The translations under genes and the position numbers were made by a program. Positions 17,571 to 26,962 of a DNA stretch of 64,000 nt are shown here, one piece after another. Source of the stretch: Tritrichomonas musculus (Eukaryota > Parabasalia > Tritrichomonadida > Tritrichomonadidae). Below the pieces are notes generated by a model. The model was not told where the DNA came from. It ran no database searches and was given only the letters and a program-made list of their open reading frames with translations. The stretch spans positions 186,001 to 250,000 of the forward strand of contig JAPFFF010000009.1 of the NCBI GenBank assembly GCA_039105265.1, in the 5' to 3' direction. Position 1 is the stretch's first letter. Every line of letters begins with the position of its first letter.

Positions 17571-18461
17571 TTGTGATTGAAATAATTAAAAAAATGAAAT
17601 GATGTTTGATTGAATTGAATTATTTTTATTTTGAAACCAAATTTACCCTGAATTAAAGCATACGTTCGAAAATTGTATAAATACCGGACTTTTTTTTTTA
17701 TTCAAAATTGAATCATCATTGAATTTGGGAAAGAAGCCAAATATAATCAATATTCCTTTTTCAAAATGATTTTTTTATAATTTTAACGTGTGAAATTTTT
17801 TATAGCTTGATTTATATATTGATACTGGATTTTAAAAAAAAAATAAGAAGATTCTCGTTATTTCAGATATCAATTTTAATCGTTCGTTAAAAATATAGGC
17901 ATAATTAAATTAATATTATTGTATTAGTATTAAAATAACAATGTGTTGAATAATTAACTCATAAGACAAATGCAGAATAATTCTGACCGACAAGATTAAA
18001 TAACGTGTTTTTTTCAAATATCTTTCAATATCATTGAATTTGAATTTTATGAATAAAATTCGTTTTATCGTCATTTATCGTCATATAAAACCATACTAAA
18101 CCTTAAAAAAACAACTGAATAATGTATTTTTTGTTTATTTCCTATTTTGTTAGTATTTATAGATTTCTCATGGAAATAACATTTTCAAGACCATATAAAG
18201 GTAGAAAAAAAGATGGATTTTATATAATATTGCAATATGATATAATATACGATGACTCAAATCTAATTTCTGAATAGAATGATAAAATTGACGTACAATA
18301 TAAAAATAAATTTATTTATTTTTTTGAGAGAACATTTTACAAATTGATAAGTTTATTTTTTTACATAATTGAAATTGAAAAAAACAAAATATCTTTACCA
18401 ATATAAAATAAAAAAAATTAAATATAGAATATATATTTTTTTCTTTACTTATTTTATAAAT
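17571..18461. other. AT-rich spacer
   Basis: Nearly 900 AT-rich bases between the MAP kinase start and the end of the leftward transposase gene. No gene was seen on either strand. One end of the DDE transposon should lie here, but no inverted repeat pairing with the far side of that gene was found by eye. Confidence 0.5.
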
Positions 18462-20507
18462 TTAAATTTCATTTGGTTGAGAAAAGTAATGCTTATTTTT
18501 GATCATATTAAATCTGCATAAAAGTTGTGATCCTGATGTATAACTTTCATTTTTTTCAGAATAATTGGTTGATAAATATGGTTTAATGTTTAAAACTTTT
18601 AAAATTTGAATAGTTTCAGGTATATTTTTTTCTGAAAAAGTGCTAATTTCATTTACCACAAATTTCCTTATATAAAAGCATTCATTTATTATTTTTTTAT
18701 CATCTATATCAATATTGTCATCATCATTGTAAGTAGGAACTCCTGCTATATTATTTTCTTTGTAATTTGGAATTTTCACTATGTTATTTTGAAAAAAAAT
18801 TTTCTTTTTAATTATTTTCCTAGCAACTATGCTCAAAAATAAATCGGCATCAAGTGAATCATTAAGATCAGATCTTACATTCCCAAAAAAATTTTCTTCG
18901 CATTTAGTAGATATTCTTTCAGTACCAACATTTTCGGAACTATTTTTTATGGAATCTCCTAAGCAAACTATAGAGTTCAAGTATCTTATAAGATCAATTT
19001 TTCTATAAAAAGATAATTTTAATGTATTTTTTGTTTTTTTTGAAGAAAAACGATCATTTGGATCTGAATTTGGGAAATTGTGAAGTTCAAATTGAAAAAT
19101 TGAGAAGGCAATATTCAAAAGATTCAATCGGTCTTGTCGTCCAATAAAAAGAACTTTATCTGCTAAATACCAAAATGTGAATGGTAACAAATAATAAGCA
19201 AAAGATATAGTTTCTTTTTGTTTAAGTGATTCAATGAGAACTTTTGGTGAAAAAAATTCTAATGCATATTTATCTTTAAATCCACTTTGTATACTTTCAT
19301 CAGTAAATGCTTTACTTTTTCCTACAGTTAATCCTAAATATAATCTTACAACATGTTTATCAACACTCTGTGATTTTTTATTTAAATATAATTTGCATCT
19401 AAAAAAACGTTTTTTTTGGCTTTTTAAAGCGTGAAAAAAATCTGTAGAAAATGATAATTCTGGCATATTTTTAATTGAATCATACATACTCTGAATTTCT
19501 GGGTTATATTTTTTATTTATAATAGATGTGTGCCATGGATTAGTGGGAGTGTCTGCATCAGTACATATATATTTAATTACAAAACCGTTATTTTTAGCAA
19601 TTTCTCTAATTTTTTTTGAATTTTCTAATGTTTTTTTACTCATCCGACCGTTTAAGTCAAATTCAATATAAATTGGAACATTTGGATAAAAATTATTTAT
19701 TGGTTGAAGGTAATATAAGCATAAATAATTATTTTTTTTATGATTATTGAAAAACATTGGATTTCTTATTCCAATAGTTTGGTCAATTGCTAATGAACAG
19801 TTGATTAATGATTCAAAATTCTGAAAAAAAGTATTTTTAAATTCATTAAAAATAAAATCCGTTTTTTCAATTGAAGTAAGTGATATTTTATAATCTCCTA
19901 AATATTGACGTGAAAAATAATATAAAGTTGTGATAGAAGGTACAGGTATAATCTTTTGTAGTGCTTTATATGAACTTGTATTAGTAAAGTACAATCCAAG
20001 ACAAATGGTCTTATAAAAATCTGAATATCTTCTTCCATAAACTGAAACTTTTGCATTTTCTATTAATTCTTGTATGAATAAATCAAAAGAATCATTGTTA
20101 TTTTTTCTAAATAACAAATATTCAGTTGTATCATACCATATTTCACTTTTTTTATTTGATTCTGATTCAATTGTAAATTCATTAATAGCTTCTTGATTTT
20201 TTTTATTTAAGTCATCTATTTTAGCTTTTAATTTATTAATTTCTTGAATTAGTCTAATATATTTAAAATAATAGGAATTTTTTTTAGAAACATCCTCTTT
20301 TAGCTTGTTGTTGTACTCTTTAATTTGTTCAATTTCTTCTAATAATTTTTTGTTTTCTATTTTCAAATTTTGAAGAACTTTTTGATATTTATCTTCCATT
20401 TTGAGATAATTATTTTCCAACGTAGTGATTTTTTCAAGTAATTGTGTAATTTGAATAGATTGCTGTTGGTTTAGTTCCCAAATATGATTATATGAAAGTT
20501 GATTCAT
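18462..20507 (-). CDS. DDE transposase with N-terminal coiled coil (P/Kolobok-like, tentative)
   Basis: A 681-residue protein. Residues 10-125 form a strong coiled coil. The rest reads as an RNase H-fold transposase: Asp242 in AIDQTIG, Asp317/Asp319 in CTDADTPTN, a DFFHALK block at 356 like the D.xH.K block of P-type elements, a helical insertion of about 180 residues, then Glu537/Glu538 in CEENFFGNVR, which resembles the ENFFSxIR motif of P-element transposases. It looks whole and may be active. Two decayed relatives lie at 22374 and near 25680. The superfamily (P, Kolobok or a trichomonad-specific group) is not settled, and no N-terminal zinc finger or THAP domain is seen. Confidence 0.7.
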   Translation of the reverse strand: MNQLSYNHIWELNQQQSIQITQLLEKITTLENNYLKMEDKYQKVLQNLKIENKKLLEEIEQIKEYNNKLKEDVSKKNSYYFKYIRLIQEINKLKAKIDDLNKKNQEAINEFTIESESNKKSEIWYDTTEYLLFRKNNNDSFDLFIQELIENAKVSVYGRRYSDFYKTICLGLYFTNTSSYKALQKIIPVPSITTLYYFSRQYLGDYKISLTSIEKTDFIFNEFKNTFFQNFESLINCSLAIDQTIGIRNPMFFNNHKKNNYLCLYYLQPINNFYPNVPIYIEFDLNGRMSKKTLENSKKIREIAKNNGFVIKYICTDADTPTNPWHTSIINKKYNPEIQSMYDSIKNMPELSFSTDFFHALKSQKKRFFRCKLYLNKKSQSVDKHVVRLYLGLTVGKSKAFTDESIQSGFKDKYALEFFSPKVLIESLKQKETISFAYYLLPFTFWYLADKVLFIGRQDRLNLLNIAFSIFQFELHNFPNSDPNDRFSSKKTKNTLKLSFYRKIDLIRYLNSIVCLGDSIKNSSENVGTERISTKCEENFFGNVRSDLNDSLDADLFLSIVARKIIKKKIFFQNNIVKIPNYKENNIAGVPTYNDDDNIDIDDKKIINECFYIRKFVVNEISTFSEKNIPETIQILKVLNIKPYLSTNYSEKNESYTSGSQLLCRFNMIKNKHYFSQPNEI

Positions 20508-22145
20508 GATTTAGATTAAGAAAAACGCCTATAAAAAATTGAATTAGTTTTTTTATGAAATATTTGAATGATCAGAAAATTGTGTTAAGTTTTATGAAAT
20601 AATTGTATATCTCAGAATATCGAGTTCTTTTTTATGAAATAATTGAGAGTGTGTAAAATATAAACAATTGAAAAATTATGAGTAAAATAACATTTCTGAT
20701 GTGAAAAAATAAGTAAAGTATTCAAAGATAAGATCTATCTAGAATAAAATTCCCATCGTCGGAATTTTGGATTTTATAAAATAATTCTTCTTAAAATTGC
20801 AAAATATTATCAATATTTCAAGTTTTAACTCAAACTAGCCAGATTTTTTGAATCAAAATTCATGGAATCATCTATGGATTCAAAAAGATGTGAGATATTC
20901 TAAATATATTTTTTAAAAATGTTATTACTTTTAATGTATATTTTACAAATAAAAATAAACATTCATAGTAAAATTTTTGCAAAATTTGTATTTTTGTTGT
21001 CATTTTTTGAATACATAAAAATTGAATGTACACCTTAATAGGGTCTCATTTTCATTTCATCTTCTATCAGATAGTAAAATGATAATTAAATTGATCTTTA
21101 AATTATATATATGATATATTATAATAAAAACATGCATTTCATATTAGAAATGAATATTTTCTGGGCAAAATGTTTTTTAAATAACTTTTCTTTTGCAATT
21201 TTTCTAATTCTTTATAAACATGCAATCATTTTTTTAATTTCTTATTGAAAATCCATGGGATTTGTGAAAATTACTTTTGTATCATATCATCACTTCAAGT
21301 GATTCACTTTTAAAATTTTATGTAGAATTTTGAATACAAACACGTTATGTCTAATTTCAGAATCATTCAAAAACTGTTGAACTCAAACATAATATATTGA
21401 GTATTTAATATCCTTCAAATTTTTATGATCAGTATCAGTTGGGCAGTCCAAATTATGAATAAACTCATATAAATATGAATATTTGTAAATTCATTAGGTA
21501 CAACTTTTTGAATGAAAATTTACAAAGAAATATCAGTATCTTGATTTAAAAAGAATTAAATGCAGAGAAAATATGATATTTAATTTTTATATAATGAGTA
21601 TTCTGAATAATTATTATATTATTTGTAAATTACTTCTAAAATTTGATTACTTTAGGAATTTTTTTTCTTGATAATAAATTTTTTTCGATACCCATGGTGA
21701 ACTCATACCGTTTACTGAAAGAATTTCACATTCAACAGAGGTATAGAATTAAACTTTTTCAGCGGGTTTAATTAAAATTTAAAGCATCGGTATCTTTATT
21801 AATATCCTATAAATATAAATAATAATAATTTCATAATTATATTTAATTCATATTATAAATATTAATTTTTATAAATAAGCATTTTTATCATTAAGCAAAA
21901 AGATTACATTATAACTCAAAATTGGCCCAAGCGTTTGTTTCCTTCGAAATGCAAAATTTTGGATTCATTACCTCTCATTCAACTTTTTGTGAACTGACCA
22001 AATGTTCCTCAGAATTACTCTCAAATTATTGTGTGATGGAGATTTTAGGAAGAAAAATTGAGAAAAATGTCTTCACCTACGGGAGCTAGCTAGCTCAATA
22101 AATGATTTGTTCTTCCTTACCTATGATTTTATTTCAAATACTGAA
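20508..22145. other. AT-rich spacer with three-fold short repeat
   Basis: This 1.6-kb stretch has no gene. Near its left end the words TTTTTTATGAAATAATTGA or close variants occur three times (about 20549, 20591 and 20630) some 40 bases apart, just before the start of the coiled-coil transposase gene, and could be subterminal transposase-binding repeats. The remainder is anonymous AT-rich DNA. Confidence 0.45.
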
Positions 22146-22289
22146 TTAAACTGCCGTATTAAGTGAAGTAGTCAAATCAATTACAGTGTCCGTTTGATTT
22201 CTTGTTTGATAAAAATGTTTGAGCTTCTGGTGTTCTTTTTCATACTGATCAACTTTTAAGGACAACTGTTCGAGATAATTGGATATCAT
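22146..22289 (-). CDS. 47-aa coiled-coil reading frame, likely transposon remnant
   Basis: A short ATG-started frame encodes a charged helix beginning MISNYLEQLSLKVDQYEKEH and ending DLTTSLNTAV. It is less AT-biased than its surroundings. Its helical, coiled-coil style resembles the N-terminus of the 681-residue transposase, and it lies close behind the decayed relative at 22374, so it may be a displaced or independent remnant of the same family. Expression is unproven. Confidence 0.25.
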   Translation of the reverse strand: MISNYLEQLSLKVDQYEKEHQKLKHFYQTRNQTDTVIDLTTSLNTAV

Positions 22290-22373
22290 ATTAAGATGGC
22301 AGTCTTATCTGATTAACTGTGCTCTTTGTGTACCAATGTTTTGCTTTTTGTTTGTTGAGTATGCAATGTTATA

Positions 22374-23276
22374 CTAATAATGGTTAAAATTTTGCTTTTT
22401 TTCATCAATTAGATCTTTTAAGAATTCTGCGAATAAAAATAAATTATCACAATCATTTTGCATCATTTTCTCATTTGAACAAATATTAATCATACACAAA
22501 AATTCATATGCAATTTGTTGTGGAGTTGAAACAAACAAAACATCATCATCATTTTTATCTTCAACAGTGACTCCAAAATTGAGAGATCTTCCTTTAACTT
22601 TTTCAATATCCTGGCAAATTTGATTTATTTCGCCAACAGAATCAATGAACTTATTTAGTGTATGAATATTATTACATTTAACACGAGAACGTCCGAAAGT
22701 GTGATCTAACGGTCCCGTTGAATTTCGGTCTAAATCAACGTTTTTATATTTTTCAATTAAAGAAATATCTGAATAAATGCTATTGATAAATTCAATTAAA
22801 ATATCAGTTGTATAAGGAAGAACATCAATGTTTTCTTTATATTTTCTTTCGTTTATAATTTTTGCTTCATCTGCGTTTTTAAATTCATCAAAAGATTTTT
22901 TAAACAAAACTAGAAACCAAAGAGCTGTTTGAAACAAAAACATTCTATTGTGATATCCAATGTTTTTTGCATTCTTTGCTGTGATTGTAATCGAAATCGG
23001 AAACCAAAATGCTGCAGCAAAAAACATTTTCTTTTCAAAAAGTTGAACAAAATTTGATAAAGAAAAAAGTGTCAAAGGCAGCACATCGTGCATCTTGGTT
23101 AATGGTACATCAGAAAAAACAATTGGTTGAATGTTTTTCAATACCCTTCGCTCTTCGTTCATATCAATAACAGGCGAGTCCATTGTAAATCCCATATGTA
23201 TCCTATGAGAAAGAATTCGATATCTCAGGCGTTTTACAATGTGAGAATAATCTTGTGATATTCTTATTGATATCAT
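22374..23276 (-). pseudogene. C-terminal part of a DDE transposase, same family as 18462-20507
   Basis: The 300-residue open frame aligns by pattern with the last 300 or so residues of the 681-residue transposase: a hydrophobic block (FSLSNFVQLFEKKMFFAAAF), a YHNRMFLFQ segment equivalent to RQDRLNLLN, and PLDHTFGRSR in the place of EENFFGNVR. The coiled coil and first two catalytic Asp blocks are absent from this frame. Traces of the earlier part may continue in 23328-23521, where the Tc1 element begins. Probably a decayed non-functional copy, although the remaining frame is fully open. Confidence 0.55.
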
Positions 23277-23327
23277 TCTGAAAAAAGATGGTAAACAAAG
23301 GCCACGTGGGAACCGTACTTATATACT

Positions 23328-23521
23328 TTAGGATAAATGTTTATCAAGCCAAACGAGAATTTTCTTTTTTACTCTCAAGAAAATCGCATTTATTTGATGG
23401 CTGATAGTTATCATTTCCATTATTACGATGAATGCATGGATTTTGCACAGGCTCTCAATATATTTATAATCAAAATTACCTGAGGGAACGACCAACCCAT
23501 ATGAATATGAAATATATATTA
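23328..23521 (-). pseudogene. possible upstream relic of the decayed transposase, interrupted by Tc1
   Basis: The minus strand encodes a short stretch with VPSGNFDYKYIESL, which loosely matches the VPIYIEFDLNGRMSKKTLE region of the intact transposase, in the right order relative to the 22374 gene. The Tc1 element's terminal repeat begins immediately upstream of it. The similarity is short and the reading uncertain. Confidence 0.3.
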
Positions 23522-23550
23522 TAAACTGGAAACCAAAATTCGAGCGGTGA
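23521..23550 (+). repeat. Tc1 left terminal inverted repeat
   Basis: It starts ATAAACTGGAAACC and ends with ATTCGAGCGGTGA. It pairs with 25141-25170 with two mismatches in 30 bases. Confidence 0.85.
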
Positions 23551-23682
23551 TTTTTTCTTTGAATTTCATTTGACAAAAAAAATTTTATTCAAATATTTAA
23601 GTTTTATTTCTATTTTTTTTGAATTTTAAAAGTTTTTTTTTCAAAGTTAAAAATTTTCAAAATTTTTCAAAAATTTTTCAAA

Positions 23683-24957
23683 ATGCATTCGACAGAAACA
23701 CCAGAACAAGCGATCGTTAGATTATACGATATAGAAGGATATAGTCCATGGGCAATTCGACAAGCAATAAAATGCGGTGACAAACGTGTTAATTATGTTA
23801 TTGAATACTTCGAGAAAAATCATCAAGTCCCTCCTCCAAAAAAAAGAGGCAGACCGCCAAAATATACAGTAGAAGTGCTAACTGATATCACTTCGATGAC
23901 TTTGCAAAACAGAATTGTTTCAGCAAATGATATATCTTTACACTTCGAGAAAAAAAATATATTTCTATCAGCTACTTCAATTAATAGATATAGAAACGAC
24001 CTTTTGCATTTTGATTTTCGTGCTCCTAAAGTAAAGCAGTTTCTTTCTCAAGAGCAAATAGATTTTAGGAAAACATTTTCTTATTCAATGCTTGCCTCAA
24101 ATATTGATAGAGCTCTAATAATTTTTTCTGATGAAAGTAGATTTTGTTTTTGTAACGACGGATACTGGCGTTGGATAAGAAAAAACGACAGAACAGATAA
24201 CGTATATGATTATAAACATAAATATACCGATGGAATTATGGTTTATGGTGCTATCGGTATTGGTTATAAAAGCAAACTTGTTATTTGTGATCGAAGTGTA
24301 AACTCAGTAGAATACCTCAGATTAATAAAAGAAAGTAAAATGTTAGAAGATTTAAATCCAGTTTATGGTGAGGGAAATTTCATTTTTATGCAAGATGGCG
24401 CCCTAGCACATAAAAGTCACCTCACCACTTTGTTTTTAAAAAAAAGGTGCTCTTTTATAAAATGCTGGCCTCCTAATAGTCCAGATATGAACCCAATAGA
24501 GCACCTCTGGGGCGCCATAAAAAGAATTTTAAAAAAAGAAAGAAATTTAGACAAAAACGGTTTTATTCAAAAAGTTCAAGAAATTTGGAACAATTTTTCT
24601 CAAGAAAGTATAGACGATCTTGTTCGCAGCTTCACAAATAGATTGAAGTTAGTAATAATCAACGATGGCAAATCGATTTCAGACGAGCTTCGCAGAGGAA
24701 TTAAAACGATTCCAGATATTCAAATTCCATCAGATATCAAGTTACTACAGGAGGACCAAATAATTGAAAAATGTGATCCTGATGTTGATGATTTGACTAT
24801 TGAGTTAAAAACAAAAAATCCATCTACACCTCAAGAAGATATGCTATTGACATCTCTTGTTTTGAATTTTGGCAACAAATGGACAAAAATTTCCAAACAT
24901 TTTCCAAATAGAACACCTGTTACATTAAGAAATCGATGGCAGCTTTTAAGGAAATAA
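23683..24957 (+). CDS. Tc1 transposase (DD34E) with C-terminal Myb/SANT-like segment
   Basis: This 424-residue transposase cuts and inserts the element. Residues 1-120 hold paired helix-turn-helix DNA-binding motifs separated by an AT-hook-like KKRGRPPKY. The catalytic triad is Asp150 (IIFSDESRF), Asp238 (MQDGALAH) and Glu273 (SPDMNPIEHLW), with 34 residues between the last two, the Tc1 signature. Residues 375-424 are extra compared with usual Tc1 transposases of about 340 aa: the segment reads EDMLLTSLVLNFGNKWTKIS, then NRTPVTLRNRW, matching the Trp-spaced third-helix pattern of a Myb repeat. The start lies about 130 bases inside the left arm after an AAATTTTTC-rich leader. It appears intact. 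Confidence 0.85.
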   Translation: MHSTETPEQAIVRLYDIEGYSPWAIRQAIKCGDKRVNYVIEYFEKNHQVPPPKKRGRPPKYTVEVLTDITSMTLQNRIVSANDISLHFEKKNIFLSATSINRYRNDLLHFDFRAPKVKQFLSQEQIDFRKTFSYSMLASNIDRALIIFSDESRFCFCNDGYWRWIRKNDRTDNVYDYKHKYTDGIMVYGAIGIGYKSKLVICDRSVNSVEYLRLIKESKMLEDLNPVYGEGNFIFMQDGALAHKSHLTTLFLKKRCSFIKCWPPNSPDMNPIEHLWGAIKRILKKERNLDKNGFIQKVQEIWNNFSQESIDDLVRSFTNRLKLVIINDGKSISDELRRGIKTIPDIQIPSDIKLLQEDQIIEKCDPDVDDLTIELKTKNPSTPQEDMLLTSLVLNFGNKWTKISKHFPNRTPVTLRNRWQLLRK

Positions 24958-25036
24958 TATTTATTCTTCTATTTTACTTTCTAATTTTTTTTATTAAAAA
25001 TTCTCTCAAAATTAATATATATTTTCACTTTTTGAA

Positions 25037-25072
25037 GCGAACCAAAATTCGAGCGGAAATTGAATGCAAAAA
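25037..25072 (+). repeat. extra internal copy of the Tc1 end sequence
   Basis: AACCAAAATTCGAGCGG (25040-25056) is identical to the left terminal repeat, and the bases that follow (ATTGAATG) match the inner flank of the right one. With 25130-25167 it forms a second inverted repeat of about 130 bases at the right end. It may be an extra transposase-binding site or a miniature derivative. Confidence 0.75.
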
Positions 25073-25140
25073 TATATTATAATTCTGAAGTTTATCTTTT
25101 ATATAAAATTTTCATTCAAAAACAAAAAATTTTCATTCAA

Positions 25141-25170
25141 TCACCGCTCGAATTTTGATTTTCAGTTTAT
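25141..25170 (-). repeat. Tc1 right terminal inverted repeat
   Basis: TCACCGCTCGAATTTTGATT followed by TTCAGTTTAT is the inverse of the left arm, with two differences. Confidence 0.85.
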
Positions 25171-25659
25171 AAATGCTGTCACTCTCAATTTTAAAATTAA
25201 CTTTTTTGCTTTTCTTTTTTGATATTTAAAATCTCCGTATTATTCTTACAATGAATCTTCTCTTTTTTAAACCCAATATTGCGAATAAAAGGTGGGTTTC
25301 ATTCAAAATAATATTATGTTCATTAATTGTATTAATGGAATTAGATTATTTTTTAATCAGTCTTCAGCCAAGAAACAACTCAGCATAAAAGCAAATCAGC
25401 CAAGAAGCAACTAACCAAATAATTCCAAGTTATTTCGTTAGATATGAAATATATCAGTCCCAAAATATTTATCAAAGTAAGCTCAAACAATGATTTTAGT
25501 ATTACATAAATATTGATAAATTTACTTGAACTTTATATGAATATACTTGAACTTTATCGAAACGAGAGTCAAAAGAATATGAAATCTTTGTTAGGCTTTG
25601 ATTCATCCTAATTTCAAATGCTGGTTCATCGGGTTTTTGTTCTAACATGTCGGTCTGTG

Positions 25660-26010
25660 ATCGAAGAATCAGTATAATCAATCAAATGGTTATGTAAGTA
25701 TTCTTGTGTTTTCTTTAGAACACGAAGAGTATTAATGATTCCATCTTGATTGATTCTTGTAATTTTCATTACTTCTTCGACTTGATAAAGGTAAATCAAG
25801 GATTGAGGAAACCAATAATTGAGTCATTGGTATTGTTTTACCATTCTTAATGACAAAATCTTTTGATATTTTCTTTTACATTTCATAATAATGGTAAATA
25901 TAATAAGTAACAATTTCTAATAAATCAACTCGATCATGCATTGTTATTTTTTCTTCTGCTGATGCTACATGCATTAAAGAGAAAATTGAAAAAAAGCACA
26001 ATGATTTGTT
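25660..26010 (-). pseudogene. third, badly decayed copy of the coiled-coil DDE transposase family
   Basis: The minus strand encodes LMHVASAEEKITMHDRVDLL and then EIVTYYIYHYYEM, which matches in pattern the LADKVLFIGRQDRLNLLNIA segment of the 681-residue transposase and the corresponding NIGYHNRMFLFQ segment of the 22374 copy. Stops and frame changes interrupt it before and after. Reading on, a Leu/Ser-rich stretch continues without a stable frame. It is a relic, older than the copy at 22374. Confidence 0.45.
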
Positions 26011-26962
26011 AGACCGAATTCATATAGTTTTATAAATGATTTGAAATAAAAAAGCTGAATTTTATAAATATCATGCATTTAGATGATTCCCTTATCCCCA
26101 AAAACAACTTCAGGCAGATTCAGCTTTCCTTCCAATTCTGATATACTAATAATATCGCTGGTTACATTTATTGTGTAAAGTTTATGCGGAAGACAAAGAT
26201 ACCATGTCCTTTTAAGTTGAAATTTGTTGAAGTTGCTGAAGAGATATGAATTTTTTTTGGATTTTGAATATAACAGTACTTATATACATTATTCCTTAAT
26301 GAATTCAGATTTTGCCAAATCAAAAAATATGAGTATATAGTGTTAAGAAACAACAACAACATATGTCATTTTATTTTGAATATTTTTGAATTCAAATTGA
26401 TATTTACGTACAGTTTTGTTTTTTTTTTTGACCATATTCATTCCATTAAACAATATAGTAAAGGGAAACGTTCATTACAATATGTAATTTTTTTAAGATT
26501 TTCTAAAAAATTTATTTTAAAAAAATTCTAAGCGCGTTTACTATTCACCTAGTTCAATTTGGCTAGTTTATACTCTGCATAATAATTTTGCTAATAAAAC
26601 AATTTATTAGCCTTTAAGTAATGAGTTCTTTAAGGAATGATAGAAAAAATGATGATGGAAAATATTTCTTTCAAATTTCAAAGAAAAAAAAATTTCATTT
26701 CAAAAATTCAATATCATAAAAATTTTTACGTGCGTTTATTTATTGAAAATTGAGAAAGCAAAAAAAATATAAAATGAGAAGAAAAAGAACATATTCTATT
26801 TATCATAATTTTCATTCATCATAATACTATACAAATATTGTTCTAAACTGATACATTTGTTTGCAAAAAAAGATTTGTGAATTGGTAAAATAAAAAGAAA
26901 AAAATAAACGTCCTTTTTATTTCAAAAAGTTTTCACAAACGTATATCTCAAATTCAACGGCG
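26011..26962. other. AT-rich spacer upstream of HYDIN gene
   Basis: No gene was supported. The last 200 bases before the HYDIN start are A-rich; immediately before its ATG the sequence reads TATCTCAAATTCAACGGCG, offering TCA-type initiator candidates but no exact trichomonad consensus. Confidence 0.5.

Larger units (their letters stand above)
23524..25167 (+). mobile_element. Tc1-like DNA transposon, looks complete
   Basis: Bounded by inverted repeats starting AACTGRAAAYCAAAATTCG and flanked by TA on both sides (23522-23523 and 25168-25169), as expected for Tc1/mariner insertion at TA. The arms match at 28 of 30 bases over 23521-23550 and 25141-25170. The single gene inside is open from end to end. 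An extra copy of the arm sequence sits inside the right end (25040-25056). The element lies within or beside a decayed DDE transposase copy. High arm identity and an intact gene argue for recent activity. Confidence 0.85.

Noticed and set aside
23328-23576. 82-residue protein gene at the Tc1 left edge
   Set aside because: Its first residues come from the Tc1 terminal repeat itself, so the frame is a junction artefact; only the relic call is kept.
26168-26531. Two short opposed frames upstream of HYDIN
   Set aside because: Both are low-complexity and overlap on opposite strands with no coding signal.
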